Of a stretch of 32,871 nucleotides of DNA, positions 1 through 9,069 are shown piece by piece. Position 1 is the stretch's first letter. Every line of letters starts with the position of its first letter. Position numbers and translations under genes: made by a program. Source of the DNA: Prevotella sp. (lineage in GTDB: Bacteria; Bacteroidota; Bacteroidia; Bacteroidales; Bacteroidaceae); contig JAEEQH010000032.1 of NCBI GenBank assembly GCA_016285245.1, positions 1 through 32,871 of the forward strand, given 5' to 3'. A model generated the notes under the pieces. It saw only the letters and a list, made by a program, of their open reading frames with translations, searched no databases and was not told where the DNA came from.

Positions 1-41
1 CGGGCAATGTCCTTCATCGTCAAGACAGGCTGTTCGTTCAT
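1..41 (-). CDS. LacI-family transcriptional regulator, N-terminal fragment
   Basis: Only the first 13 codons and part of the next are in the window; the rest lies beyond base 1. The reverse strand reads MNEQPVLTMKDIAR, and the TMKDIAR stretch is how LacI/GalR-family helix-turn-helix domains usually begin. A second in-frame ATG (plus-strand cat at 15-17) sits just before KDIA. The gene is divergent from susC, and a perfect LacI-type palindrome lies in the spacer at 125-136, so it is probably the local regulator of the starch locus. That role is inferred from position; the effector domain is not visible. Confidence 0.6.
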   Translation of the reverse strand, partial: MNEQPVLTMKDIA

Positions 42-60
42 CTTTTAGGTTTTTCGCTTA

Positions 61-68
61 CAAAGTTA
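61..68 (-). promoter_or_regulatory. -7 promoter box for the divergent LacI-type gene
   Basis: The reverse strand reads TAACTTTG, matching the Bacteroidetes -7 consensus TAnnTTTG, 19 bp upstream of the LacI-type start codon. No convincing -33 element is visible at the usual spacing. Confidence 0.5.
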
Positions 69-124
69 GACAAAAGTTTCGTTCATGTATCTTCATACAT
101 TGGTTTATTGTTTGTATTATCTGC

Positions 125-136
125 GCAAACGTTTGC
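125..136. promoter_or_regulatory. LacI/GalR-type operator upstream of susC
   Basis: GCAAACGTTTGC is a perfect 12-bp palindrome centred on CG. This is the classic shape of LacI/GalR-family operators (PurR and CcpA sites share the AAACGTTT-like core). It lies between the divergent LacI-type gene and susC. A near copy with one change occurs at 7698-7709 before the second starch unit. In both places exactly 55 bp separate the palindrome from the -7 box. The regulator is inferred from adjacency. Confidence 0.75.
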
Positions 137-191
137 ATACTGTTTGTAACGGAAAAAATGAAAAAAAAGTACAATGAACGCGAACAATAGC

Positions 192-199
192 TAACTTTG
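192..199 (+). promoter_or_regulatory. -7 promoter box of the sus operon
   Basis: TAACTTTG fits TAnnTTTG and lies 47 bp before the susC start. A TTTG at 143-146 is too far upstream to be a normal -33 element. The weak -33 region is consistent with a promoter that needs an activator. Confidence 0.6.
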
Positions 200-246
200 C
201 ACACAGATTTTTAGCTAAAAACTATATTTTTACACTAATACACTTT

Positions 247-3200
247 ATGATGAAGCAGGTAAACATTCAATTACCGTTCAGGATGATAGCCCTTGTAGTG
301 GGCTTATTTCTGTCTATCGGAGCCTTTGCACAGATTACTGTCAAAGGTCATGTGAAAGATGCTACTGGCGAAGATGTCATCGGCGCTACCATTCGTGTAG
401 AAGGTACGCAGATAGCAACTGTCAGCGACTTCGACGGAAACTTCACGCTGAAAGCCAACCAAGGCGCCACTCTTACGGTGTCGTTTGTGGGCTACCAGAC
501 AGCAACCGTGAAGGCAGCCGCGAATGTGGAAGTAACACTGAAAGACGATGCCGCCGTTCTGGAGAACGTGGTAGTCATCGGCTATGGACGCGCCAAGAAG
601 AGCGACCTGACTGGCTCTGTGACAGCCATCAAGCCTGACGAAAAGAACCATGGTCTGAACATCAACGCCCAGGACATGATTAGCGGTAAGATTGCCGGTG
701 TGAGTGTCATCGCCGGCGACGGTACCCCTGGCGGCGGCGCACAGATTCGTATTCGTGGTGGCTCCTCACTGAACGCCAGTAACGACCCGCTGATAGTCAT
801 CGACGGTCTGGCCATGGACAACTACGGCGTGCAAGGTCTTGCCAACCCCCTGTCGATGGTGAACCCGAACGATATCGAGTCGTTCACTGTCCTGAAGGAT
901 GCCTCGGCCACAGCCATCTACGGTAGCCGCGCATCCAACGGCGTCATCATCATCACGACAAAGAAAGGTCGTTCTGGCCAGAAACCTACCTTTAATTATA
1001 ATGGTAATATGTCGATTGCCAATAAAAAGAAGACCACCGAGGTGCTCGACGGCCCTGGCCTGATGAGTTTCATCAAAGGTCTTTACGGCGAAGACAGCGA
1101 TGCATACAAGGAACTAGGCTATCTGGATGCCAGTGGTAACAAGCAGTATGCCAACACCAACTGGCAAGACGAAATATTCCGCACGTCTTTCTCTACCGAC
1201 CACAACCTGACGATGTCGGGCGGTCTGAAGAACATGCCCTACCGCGTTTCAGTGGGCTACACCAGCAACCAAGGTATCATCAAAACATCAAAATTTGAGC
1301 GCTACACCGGAAACTTCAGCATTTCACCGTCGCTGCTGGACGACCACCTGAAGTTGAATGTCAATGGTAAAGGCATGGTAGCCAAGAACCGCTATGCTGA
1401 CGGTGTTGTGGGTGCTGCCGTCAGTATGGACCCGACGAAAGCCGTCACCAGCGATAACGCCATTTATAAAGACTATTTCGGCGGCTACGTGCAGAATTTT
1501 ACTTCTGCCTCCTACGAAGGCGCAGCTAATTGGCGGTACATGCCAAAGGGAACGTCCAACCCCGTAGCTACGCTCAATCTGAACGACAGTCACGCTACCT
1601 CGAAGAGTCTCATCGGCAATATTGAGGCCGACTACGCCATTCACGGTTTCGAAGATCTGCACCTGCACATGAATGCCGCTATGGACCTCTCGACAGGTAA
1701 GCAGTGGTACGACCGTGACCGCTATGGTACCGGCGCCTATTTTTACGGCTATAACGGTTGGAGCACTATGGACACCTACAACCTCCAGCTGTCGCTCTAT
1801 GCCCAGTACATGAAGGATTTCGCAAAAATCCACCACTTTGATGCCATGGTCGGCTACGAGTGGCAGCACTTCCACAAGAAGACCGACTGGGGCGGTTATG
1901 GCACATGGCCTGCAGGTAACACTGCTCACGCTGAGGGCAGCCATCATGAGGATCCTCTGGAGTTAGGCACAATCACGAAATACATGACCGAGAACTATCT
2001 CGTCTCATTCTTCGGACGAGTAAACTACTCGCTTCTGGACCGCTACATGCTGACCTTCACGCTGCGTGCCGACGGTTCGTCACGCTTCAACTGGCTGGCT
2101 GGAGGAGAAAACCAGCAGTGGGGTTACTTCCCCGCCCTGGCACTGGCCTGGCGTATGAAGGAGGAGGCTTTCCTGAAGGACATCAAGGCGCTGAGCGACG
2201 CTAAGCTGCGTCTGGGCTGGGGTATGACCGGCCAGCAGGAGGGCATCGGCGACTACACCTACATCCCCGTGTTCAAGCCGAACACGAACACCCACGCCAT
2301 GTACCCCGTCCTGGGTGATGGTACCACCTACCGTCCTCAGGCTTATAACCCGCACCTGACATGGGAGAAAACCACAACCTGGAATGCAGGTGTTGACCTG
2401 GCTTTCCTCAACAACCGCATCGAGTTCAGTGTCGACTGGTACTACCGCAAGACAACTGACCTGATTAACACCGTCTTCGTGGCTGCAGGTTCGAACTTCC
2501 GCAACAAAGTGACCTCGAACATCGGTTCGCTACACAACACTGGTTTCGAGTTCATGACCACCGTACGCCCCGTCCAGACCAAGGACTGGCGCTGGGAGGT
2601 GAGCTATAACTTCACTTACAACCACAACGAGATTGACAAGCTCATCGGCAGCAACGCCGAGGACTACTTCGTTGAGACGGGCGGCGGTCTGACAGGTACT
2701 GGCGGCAATATCCAGGCACACACCGTAGGCAAGCCAGTCAGTGCCTTCCATGTCTACCAACAGGTGTACGACCAGAACGGCAAACCCATTCCCAACACCT
2801 TCGTCGACCGTAATGGCAACGGCTATCTTGATGGTGGCGACCGCTACTATTATTACAAGCCCGCCGCCGACGTGCTGATGGGTCTGTCGTCAAAAGTGCA
2901 GTACAAGCAGTGGGACTTCGGATTCTCTACGCGCGCCAGCTTTGGCAATTATGTCTTCAACAGTTCTGCTTCCGGCTCTTCTAATGTTGGTTCAGGTGCC
3001 GTCTATACCAACGGAAACCTTAGCAACCTGCGCGTAGCCTCGGTGGAGCGCGGACTCACTAACGTGTCGCAACAGCAGTATGCCTCCGACTACTTCGTCG
3101 AGAACGCATCGTTCCTGAAGATGGACAACATTACGTTGGGCTACAGCTTTGACAAACTCTTCGGTACTCGTCTGAACGGACGTGTCTATGCTACAGTACA

Positions 3201-3318
3201 GAACGTCTTCACCATCACCAACTACACGGGTATTGACCCCGAGGTTGCTTCTGGTGTCGACGGTGACATCTACCCGCGTCCTATGACCTCTATTCTTGGC
3301 GTAAGCCTGAACTTCTAA
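247..3318 (+). CDS. susC: SusC-family TonB-dependent outer-membrane transporter (starch oligosaccharides)
   Basis: 1023-residue TonB-dependent porin that, in this family, imports oligosaccharides across the outer membrane together with SusD. A signal peptide ends near residue 28 (SIGAFA then Q). Residues about 30-100 form the carboxypeptidase-regulatory-like beta domain found at the start of SusC proteins. A TonB-box-like segment, NVVVIGYG, lies at 107-114. The plug domain spans roughly 115-241 and ends in the SusC signature (GVIIITTKKG at 232-241). The rest is the beta-barrel, ending in an aromatic residue (VSLNF) as barrels usually do. There are tandem ATGs at 247 and 250, and the first is used. 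Length is normal for SusC. It is the first gene of a susCDEF-like operon; starch as substrate is inferred from the linked GH13 amylase and starch-binding lipoproteins. Confidence 0.93.
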   Translation: MMKQVNIQLPFRMIALVVGLFLSIGAFAQITVKGHVKDATGEDVIGATIRVEGTQIATVSDFDGNFTLKANQGATLTVSFVGYQTATVKAAANVEVTLKDDAAVLENVVVIGYGRAKKSDLTGSVTAIKPDEKNHGLNINAQDMISGKIAGVSVIAGDGTPGGGAQIRIRGGSSLNASNDPLIVIDGLAMDNYGVQGLANPLSMVNPNDIESFTVLKDASATAIYGSRASNGVIIITTKKGRSGQKPTFNYNGNMSIANKKKTTEVLDGPGLMSFIKGLYGEDSDAYKELGYLDASGNKQYANTNWQDEIFRTSFSTDHNLTMSGGLKNMPYRVSVGYTSNQGIIKTSKFERYTGNFSISPSLLDDHLKLNVNGKGMVAKNRYADGVVGAAVSMDPTKAVTSDNAIYKDYFGGYVQNFTSASYEGAANWRYMPKGTSNPVATLNLNDSHATSKSLIGNIEADYAIHGFEDLHLHMNAAMDLSTGKQWYDRDRYGTGAYFYGYNGWSTMDTYNLQLSLYAQYMKDFAKIHHFDAMVGYEWQHFHKKTDWGGYGTWPAGNTAHAEGSHHEDPLELGTITKYMTENYLVSFFGRVNYSLLDRYMLTFTLRADGSSRFNWLAGGENQQWGYFPALALAWRMKEEAFLKDIKALSDAKLRLGWGMTGQQEGIGDYTYIPVFKPNTNTHAMYPVLGDGTTYRPQAYNPHLTWEKTTTWNAGVDLAFLNNRIEFSVDWYYRKTTDLINTVFVAAGSNFRNKVTSNIGSLHNTGFEFMTTVRPVQTKDWRWEVSYNFTYNHNEIDKLIGSNAEDYFVETGGGLTGTGGNIQAHTVGKPVSAFHVYQQVYDQNGKPIPNTFVDRNGNGYLDGGDRYYYYKPAADVLMGLSSKVQYKQWDFGFSTRASFGNYVFNSSASGSSNVGSGAVYTNGNLSNLRVASVERGLTNVSQQQYASDYFVENASFLKMDNITLGYSFDKLFGTRLNGRVYATVQNVFTITNYTGIDPEVASGVDGDIYPRPMTSILGVSLNF

Positions 3319-3337
3319 CGCATACGCTAATGAATCA

Positions 3338-3358
3338 TTGACAATTGATAATTGATAA
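3338..3358. repeat. Heptanucleotide tandem repeat (3 x 7 bp) in the susC-susD gap
   Basis: Three consecutive units, TTGACAA, TTGATAA and TTGATAA, fill the short gap between susC and susD. It is one of several 7-8 bp tandem arrays in this window (see 15339, 18299, 18999, 19044, 22919 and 25872). Confidence 0.7.
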
Positions 3359-3365
3359 ATAGATA

Positions 3366-5099
3366 ATGGTTATGAAACTGAAATATATATTACCAGCCGC
3401 AGTGCTTGTCAGCGCCTCCGTCCTCACGTCATGCATAAAGGATTTGGAGGTAGACAACATCAACCCGCAGGAGGTATCAGACTTCAACGAGGACTATATC
3501 TTCAACAAAATCTATGGCAACCTGGTGCTGACAGGACAGACAGGTCCTAACGGCGACTCTGACCTGGACGACATCGACGAGGGAACATCGAACATGACCC
3601 GTTTGATTTGGAACCTCAATACCCTGACCACTGACGAGGGACATTGCTGGTGGAATGACCCCGGTATGCCGGAACTGAACCGCAACACATGGACCAACTC
3701 AAACGTCATGATCAAGGCGCTGTACTACCGTCTGATGTTCGGCGTCACAATCTGCAACTTCTACCTGGAGAACGCCAATACCGACGATGCCGCCACCAAG
3801 CAAAAGCGTGCCGAGGCCCGTTTCATGCGTGCTCTCCACTATTTCTACCTGATGGATCTCTATGCTAACCCGCCGTTCCTCACCAAGTTGTCGAGCGAGA
3901 AAGCTCCCCAGATTCAGCGCGCTGACCTCTTCCTCTATCTCGAGAGTGAGCTGAAGGACATTATCGGCGAAGGCGGAGGTAGCGAGGTACTGGCTGACGC
4001 AAAAACCGTGAACTACGGTCGTGCCGACAAAGCTGCCGGTATGCTACTACTGGCACGTATGTACCTGAACGCAGAGGTTTACACCGGCACAGCCCGTTGG
4101 GAAGACGCCAAGAAATATGCCGACATGACCATCGGCACAAGCTACAAGCTATGCACCGAAGGCAAGAACGGCTTCAGCGCCTACCAGCTATTGTTCATGG
4201 GTGACAACGACACCAACGGTGCTCAGGACGAGATTATCCTACCCGCCCTCCACGACGGTGAACTGACACAGACCTGGGGTGGTTCGCTGTTCATGATTGC
4301 GGCACCAGTATCAGAAAACATGAAGAAGGAGCATCTCTATGGCAATCCTAATGATGCGGCCTACGACGGTATTCCAGAGGCAGACCTGCCCTTGGCCGTC
4401 AGAGTAACAGGCTATGGCACCTCTGAGGCATGGGACATTGGCCTGCGTGCCCGTCAACAGTTTTCTAAGATATTCTTCGGTAAAAACGCATCTAACGCCA
4501 GTGTGGGCGAGAACGTTCCGTATAAGAACACTGCTTCTGTAGGCGACGACCGCGCCATCTTCTATACCAGCGGTCAAAAGCTGTCTATCCAGAAAGAGAG
4601 CGACAAGAACCAGGGACTCATCTATATGAAATTCAATAATATCCACTCCGACGGCACATCCGGCCATCATGCAGGTGGACAGTTTGTCGACACCGATTAT
4701 CCGATGCTGCGTCTGGCAGAGGCTTACCTCATCTCGGCCGAGTGCGACGCCCGTCTCAATGGCGGCGACTGCACAGAGGCTGGCGTGGAGCGTATCAAGG
4801 CACTGCGCAAACGTGCCAACGTAAAGACGGGCAACAAATATGACGGCATCGGTGCCGACGCCCTCAACAAGGTGACACTGGAGAACATCTTCCAGGAATG
4901 GTCACGCGAGTTCGGTTTCGAGGGTATGCGCCGCATGGTGCTGGTACGCTGGAACCGCTTTGCAGGTCAGGATGAATACAAATGGGAATGGATGGGTGGT
5001 TCACAGGCCGGTACGAAGATTGATGCCCGTTTCAACATCTTCCCAATTCCTGATAGCGAGTTGAACGCCAACCCCAATATCAAACCGAATTATAACTAA
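3366..5099 (+). CDS. susD: SusD/RagB-family starch-binding outer-membrane lipoprotein
   Basis: 577-residue surface lipoprotein that caps the SusC transporter and binds glycan. The N-terminus has a short hydrophobic segment and a lipobox ending in Cys23 (SVLTSC), so it is acylated and surface-anchored. The N-terminal half has the helix-rich TPR-like pattern of RagB/SusD (KQKRAEARFMRALHYFYLMD). The C-terminal part has the typical YPMLRLAEAYLISAEC and REFGFEGMRRMVLVRW motifs, with the family ending FPIPDSELNANPN. An ATG at 3372 (second Met) is an equally plausible start. It lies 47 bp after susC with no terminator between, so the two are co-transcribed. Confidence 0.93.
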   Translation: MVMKLKYILPAAVLVSASVLTSCIKDLEVDNINPQEVSDFNEDYIFNKIYGNLVLTGQTGPNGDSDLDDIDEGTSNMTRLIWNLNTLTTDEGHCWWNDPGMPELNRNTWTNSNVMIKALYYRLMFGVTICNFYLENANTDDAATKQKRAEARFMRALHYFYLMDLYANPPFLTKLSSEKAPQIQRADLFLYLESELKDIIGEGGGSEVLADAKTVNYGRADKAAGMLLLARMYLNAEVYTGTARWEDAKKYADMTIGTSYKLCTEGKNGFSAYQLLFMGDNDTNGAQDEIILPALHDGELTQTWGGSLFMIAAPVSENMKKEHLYGNPNDAAYDGIPEADLPLAVRVTGYGTSEAWDIGLRARQQFSKIFFGKNASNASVGENVPYKNTASVGDDRAIFYTSGQKLSIQKESDKNQGLIYMKFNNIHSDGTSGHHAGGQFVDTDYPMLRLAEAYLISAECDARLNGGDCTEAGVERIKALRKRANVKTGNKYDGIGADALNKVTLENIFQEWSREFGFEGMRRMVLVRWNRFAGQDEYKWEWMGGSQAGTKIDARFNIFPIPDSELNANPNIKPNYN

Positions 5100-5123
5100 G
5101 CAACCTCATAACACATTACAGAC

Positions 5124-6365
5124 ATGAAAAAGTTAAGTATTTTGACTTCTCTGCTGGTGGGTATATTCCTTTTCGCAGCCTGTGATGCCGATCGGGACGA
5201 CAACCCCGTCCTCGACCTGTCAAAGACTCAGGACCCCATCCATTTGAACACCCCCACCTTTGCCGGTGGCTTCTATGACCTGCAGAATACCGACACCATA
5301 TTCTTTGCTTCTACAGTACCGAACTATGGCTTCCCTGCCACGGTGACCTACGCACTGCAAGTGTCCATCGACGAGGACATGAGCAACCCGACCCGACTCA
5401 CCACCACTTACTCTAAGAATGGTATGCAGGTGGCCAGCAGGGAGGTTGCCATTGGTGTTACTAAGCAGATGATGGACAAGAAAGGGCTGAAGCAAGAGGA
5501 TTTCCCCGTCGAACTGCCTATTTATATGCGTGTACACGCCTATATCGACGGCGTGGAGGGCTCCGAGACCTATTCCAACATCGTCAAGTTCAACAAGGTG
5601 AAGACCGGCTTTGCACTGCCTGACGTAGAGATGCCCGAGCAGTTGTTTGTCATGGGCGACTTTACTGAGAACGACTGGGAAAAGGCCGTACCCACTATAC
5701 CTGTCAATGGTACCACCAGCATCCACTGGCGTATCGCATGGATTAACGGTAACGGCGTCATGACAAGCCCCGTCATGGGACCTGCCAACTGGTCCGACGA
5801 CTACATCACTGTCACCTACAAATCAAAGACCGCCGGTTTCAAGATTGATGACAATGGTAAGATTACTGCCGATAACGAGGGCTGGTATCTGATGGTTATC
5901 GAAAGTAAGTGCGACAACGACAAGCGTACTATGGAATTGACCTTCAGCTTCGACAAGGCAGAAGTTTGGCTCATCGGTACCAGCATCGTCAATCCCGAAG
6001 CCATAGGCAAGGACGGCACGATAGGTATCTATGGCAAGGACGATGCGGAGAAGGGAATCGTTGCCAACTGCTGGAAGGAGAAGGACTTGCGCGAGAATTT
6101 CACTGACTATGTGAAGTTTGAGACACCCACCACAATGAACGGCGAGTTTGTGTCGCCTCCTTTGACCAGTGCTGTTGACGGAGACGGTGGCACCCGAGCA
6201 TACGTCAAGGTGAAGACCTATGACTGGTGGAAGAGTGAGTTCTTTGTCTTCGAAAAGAAGATTGTCTATCGCGGCAACGGCGGCGACCAGGAACGTGTTA
6301 ACGGCTACGTCGACCAGAGAGTTCGTTTGAAGTTCTCTGACGACACTGGCGAACTCAAGAAGTAA
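5124..6365 (+). CDS. susE: SusE-like surface starch-binding lipoprotein
   Basis: 413-residue lipoprotein; the lipobox FAAC places the acylated Cys at position 20. Residues about 24-125 match the SusE N-terminal domain (PIHLNTPTF, then TYALQVSIDEDM followed by an MMDKKG segment). That fold holds the carbohydrate-binding part away from the membrane. The C-terminal half has tandem beta-sandwich-like stretches (QLFVMGDFTENDW, VWLIGTSIVNP) of the kind that bind alpha-glucans in SusE/SusF, with a Trp-rich YDWWKSEFF segment that could be a binding platform. It lies 24 bp after susD in the same operon. SusE-like proteins diverge quickly, so the exact ligand is inferred from the locus. Confidence 0.8.
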   Translation: MKKLSILTSLLVGIFLFAACDADRDDNPVLDLSKTQDPIHLNTPTFAGGFYDLQNTDTIFFASTVPNYGFPATVTYALQVSIDEDMSNPTRLTTTYSKNGMQVASREVAIGVTKQMMDKKGLKQEDFPVELPIYMRVHAYIDGVEGSETYSNIVKFNKVKTGFALPDVEMPEQLFVMGDFTENDWEKAVPTIPVNGTTSIHWRIAWINGNGVMTSPVMGPANWSDDYITVTYKSKTAGFKIDDNGKITADNEGWYLMVIESKCDNDKRTMELTFSFDKAEVWLIGTSIVNPEAIGKDGTIGIYGKDDAEKGIVANCWKEKDLRENFTDYVKFETPTTMNGEFVSPPLTSAVDGDGGTRAYVKVKTYDWWKSEFFVFEKKIVYRGNGGDQERVNGYVDQRVRLKFSDDTGELKK

Positions 6366-6389
6366 TGAACCCCAATAAAAAGAAGTAAT

Positions 6390-7625
6390 ATGAAAAAGCT
6401 ATCTATATTCCTAATGCTCGTCATTGCAGGCTGGTCACTGACCGCCTGCGACGAGAGCCATAACGACTTCCCCGAGCCTGTCGTCTATCCGCAGGAAGAG
6501 GTCATCAATATGTCAGACATCACCGGGTTCGAAGCTACTCCTACTGCTGCCGCATCGGCAAACATTGATCTGGGTACGTTGACCGAGGATTCCATCCAGC
6601 TGTTTACGCTTAAGATGGGTACACTTCCTGCCGGCATGACGTTCGACAGCCTCCGCTTTGAGGCATGGCCTGCTGACAGGAGCGAGTATTATGCAACGAA
6701 GGCAAAGGTGGCCGCCAACGGTATGATTTCCAAGGAAGACCTTGCCAAGCTCGTCTATACTTTCTACGGAAAGAAGGTCACCGAGCGCGTGTTCAAAGCG
6801 AAGCTTATGGGCAACGCGTTCAAGGGCAAGGAGGCATTCCTCATCGAATTGGGTGATTTCACTCTGCATATCACACCCGAGGAACTGGAAAGTGCATTCT
6901 ACTACGTATTCGGAAAGATTAACAGTGTATCTGCGCAAACCGCCAACAAGGCCATCATGACGCCTGATCCTGACCCTGAAAAAGACCAGACATTCAGCTA
7001 TACTAGCATGTTTGCCAGTTCGTCTGATATCGTAGTATGGAATCAGAAATATTGGAGTGCAGCGACCAGCAACGGCACAAAGAATGCCAAATCAAGTGAC
7101 TATACTAAGGTCTATGGCATGCCATCAGCAGAAGCTGCGGCTGCAGCTCCCATCAACGGAGCAACATTCCAAGGACTACCCGAAGGTGCGAGCTCACCGA
7201 TTTTCTTCGTATCGCCCACGAAGGCCTACTACACCTTCACCATCGATTTGGAGGCCCAGACCTTCACATGGACATTGTTAGAGAACCAGAGTCCTACCAT
7301 CTATTCTTCGCTGACCTTAAAGGGGCTATCAAGTGACATCACCATGACAGCCGTCGGCGTAGGCGGCAAAACAGGCATCGGCACCAACAAACACAACTGG
7401 TGCGCACTCAATGTTGAGGTGACTACCGATGCTATGGTAACCTTCAACTCTGGTTTTACTAACTGGGGCTATGGCGACAGCGATGGCGAATGGACTGTTG
7501 ACGATGACACGAACTGGGCCAAGGCATGCACCATCGATGCCAAGGCCATCAAACTGCCTGCAGGAAAATACAACATATATTTCTGCGACATCACGGGTGC
7601 TGCCCATTTTGTTCCGGCAGAGTAA
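6390..7625 (+). CDS. SusF-like/SusE-like outer-membrane lipoprotein
   Basis: 411-residue lipoprotein with Cys20 in a LTAC lipobox; its first residues resemble those of the preceding SusE (MKKLSI). An N-terminal region of about 150 residues is followed by at least one C-terminal beta-rich module with clustered aromatics (FNSGFTNWGYGDSDGEW, ending GKYNIYFCDITGAAHFVP), resembling SusE/SusF carbohydrate-binding repeats. It sits 24 bp after susE, is the last gene of the operon and is followed by a strong terminator. Binding of starch at the cell surface is inferred from position and architecture; I cannot assign a specific CBM family. Confidence 0.7.
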   Translation: MKKLSIFLMLVIAGWSLTACDESHNDFPEPVVYPQEEVINMSDITGFEATPTAAASANIDLGTLTEDSIQLFTLKMGTLPAGMTFDSLRFEAWPADRSEYYATKAKVAANGMISKEDLAKLVYTFYGKKVTERVFKAKLMGNAFKGKEAFLIELGDFTLHITPEELESAFYYVFGKINSVSAQTANKAIMTPDPDPEKDQTFSYTSMFASSSDIVVWNQKYWSAATSNGTKNAKSSDYTKVYGMPSAEAAAAAPINGATFQGLPEGASSPIFFVSPTKAYYTFTIDLEAQTFTWTLLENQSPTIYSSLTLKGLSSDITMTAVGVGGKTGIGTNKHNWCALNVEVTTDAMVTFNSGFTNWGYGDSDGEWTVDDDTNWAKACTIDAKAIKLPAGKYNIYFCDITGAAHFVPAE

Positions 7626-7640
7626 AATAATCACTAATTG

Positions 7641-7684
7641 AAAACAACAGACGGACACCGTTGATGGTGTCCGTCTGTTGTTTT
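7641..7684 (+). terminator. Rho-independent terminator of the sus operon
   Basis: A perfect 19-bp stem (7641-7659 with 7666-7684) with a 6-nt loop starts 15 bp after the SusF-like stop codon. The 3' arm ends in TTTT. It separates the susCDEF unit from the second starch unit. Confidence 0.9.
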
Positions 7685-7697
7685 ATAAAGGTGCTGT

Positions 7698-7709
7698 GTA
7701 AACGTTTGC
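7698..7709. promoter_or_regulatory. Second LacI/GalR-type operator, upstream of the X25 protein/amylase unit
   Basis: GTAAACGTTTGC differs at one base from the perfect palindrome at 125-136. It ends 55 bp before the -7 box TACCTTTG at 7765, exactly the distance seen in front of susC. The two starch units are therefore probably controlled by the same LacI-type protein. Confidence 0.72.
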
Positions 7710-7764
7710 ACTGCAAATTGCATTCTTTTTTGCAAACTTTGTATCAACCTATCAGATAATTCTT

Positions 7765-7772
7765 TACCTTTG
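7765..7772 (+). promoter_or_regulatory. -7 promoter box of the X25 protein/amylase unit
   Basis: TACCTTTG matches TAnnTTTG. A TTTG at 7738-7741 lies 23 bp upstream, slightly further than the usual -33 spacing. The leader to the ATG at 7836 is 63 bp. Confidence 0.6.
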
Positions 7773-7835
7773 CCACAGAAAACCGAATATAACGAATATA
7801 CAAACAAACATTATTACAATTTAAAACAAACGATT

Positions 7836-9002
7836 ATGAAGAAAATCTTTACTCTGATTGCGATGCTCTGCGCCGCTATTGGCATGCAGGCACAAGACAC
7901 CTGGACCGTTGCTGGCGACAAGGCTCTTATGGGCAGTCATTGGGACCCCTCTGATGAGAGCAACAACATGACAACAGCCGACAATGGCGCTACCTATACT
8001 CTCGTCAGAGAGAATGTGATGCTCGAGGCTGGCAACTATGGTTTCAAGGCTTGTCCTAACCACGGCTGGGACGGCGCTATCGGCAATGGCGGCGACAATG
8101 CCGCAGTCACCATCCCTGAAAATGCAGCCTACAAGGTGGTCTTTACACTAAAGCCCGAAACCTCTGAACTCTCAGCCGAAGCTACCAAAACTGGTGAGTA
8201 CGTAGCATCTGAGACCGTGTGGATTGTTGCAGGTGCACCTGCCCTTTTGGGTGTAGAGTGGAAAGGCGGTCTGCCCGATGGCGCCGAGAACCAAATGTCC
8301 ACCACCGATGGTACAAACTACACCCTCGTCAAGACTGGTTGTGCCCTTAACATCGACACACCCTATGAGTTTAAGTATGTAAAGAACGAGTCTGCATGGC
8401 ACGGAAATGCCGGCGATGGAAAGATTGGCACCAAGGACGCTAACGGAAACGACTATCCCAACTTCAAGATTGAGGTTGAAGAGCCTGGCACCTATACTGT
8501 GACCTTCACTCTCAACAACGAGACACTGGAAGCTTCTGTCTCACTTGAGAAAACCGGCGATGCTCAATTTGGTGAGAAGACTTGGACCATCTGCGGTGTA
8601 GAAGATCTATGTGGAAAAGGTTGGGATCCTGCCAATACAGACAACGATATGACCAAGGTCGACGAGGGAATGTATGAGCTCACACTTTATGGTGTTTCTT
8701 TGGAAGGTGGCAAGGAGTATGAGTACAAGGTAGCAGCCGACCACTCTTGGGGTGAGTCCTATGGCGAGGGGTCTGAGAACAAAAAGTTCTCTGTCGAGAC
8801 TACAGGTGTTTACGATGTGACCTTCTCGTTCATTCTTGCTACCAAGACCCTTGATGCTACTGCCGAGCTTAGCACCAGCATTAAGAGCATAAAGAACAGC
8901 TTCACCATGAACGAGGCCATCTACAACCTGCAGGGTCAGCGTGTGAAGGCTAACTTCCGTGGCATTGCCATCAAGAACGGCCGTAAGATGATTGTTAAGT
9001 AA
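7836..9002 (+). CDS. Secreted protein with three X25/CBM-like starch-binding modules
   Basis: 388 residues. A signal peptide covers about 1-20 (AAIGMQAQ). Three homologous modules of about 100 residues follow, at roughly 22-117, 128-238 and 249-345. Each begins W(T/I)(V/I)xG, has a NxMT/MST turn and ends near a KVAADHSWGESYG-like strand; this resembles the X25 modules of amylopullulanases. No catalytic domain is visible, so it is probably a soluble or surface-attached starch-binding protein. The last 28 residues (361-388, AIYNLQGQRV then KNGRKMIVK) match the end of the neighbouring amylase and may be a shared sorting tail. The ATG at 7836 is chosen because the signal peptide starts there; an upstream TTG would lie inside the -7 box. 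It is the first gene of the unit with the amylase. Confidence 0.75.
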   Translation: MKKIFTLIAMLCAAIGMQAQDTWTVAGDKALMGSHWDPSDESNNMTTADNGATYTLVRENVMLEAGNYGFKACPNHGWDGAIGNGGDNAAVTIPENAAYKVVFTLKPETSELSAEATKTGEYVASETVWIVAGAPALLGVEWKGGLPDGAENQMSTTDGTNYTLVKTGCALNIDTPYEFKYVKNESAWHGNAGDGKIGTKDANGNDYPNFKIEVEEPGTYTVTFTLNNETLEASVSLEKTGDAQFGEKTWTICGVEDLCGKGWDPANTDNDMTKVDEGMYELTLYGVSLEGGKEYEYKVAADHSWGESYGEGSENKKFSVETTGVYDVTFSFILATKTLDATAELSTSIKSIKNSFTMNEAIYNLQGQRVKANFRGIAIKNGRKMIVK

Positions 9003-9034
9003 CTACACCTTATTATCTAACTAATACACACAAC

Positions 9035-9069
9035 GGCGGGCATCGCTCAACACGGGGGCGGTGCCCGCC
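9035..9069 (+). terminator. Terminator or attenuator between the X25 protein gene and the amylase gene
   Basis: A GC-rich hairpin (GGCGGGCA with TGCCCGCC, extendable to about 12 pairs with one G-U, 9035-9046 with 9058-9069) is followed at once by TTTTCTTT. It ends only 14 bp before the amylase ATG, and no promoter is visible between the two genes, so amylase expression must rely on read-through or on an unseen start site. Confidence 0.75.

Noticed and set aside
7770..7835. An N-terminal extension of the X25-module protein from a TTG at 7770
   Set aside because: The TTG lies within the -7 promoter box and the added residues precede a complete signal peptide that begins at 7836.
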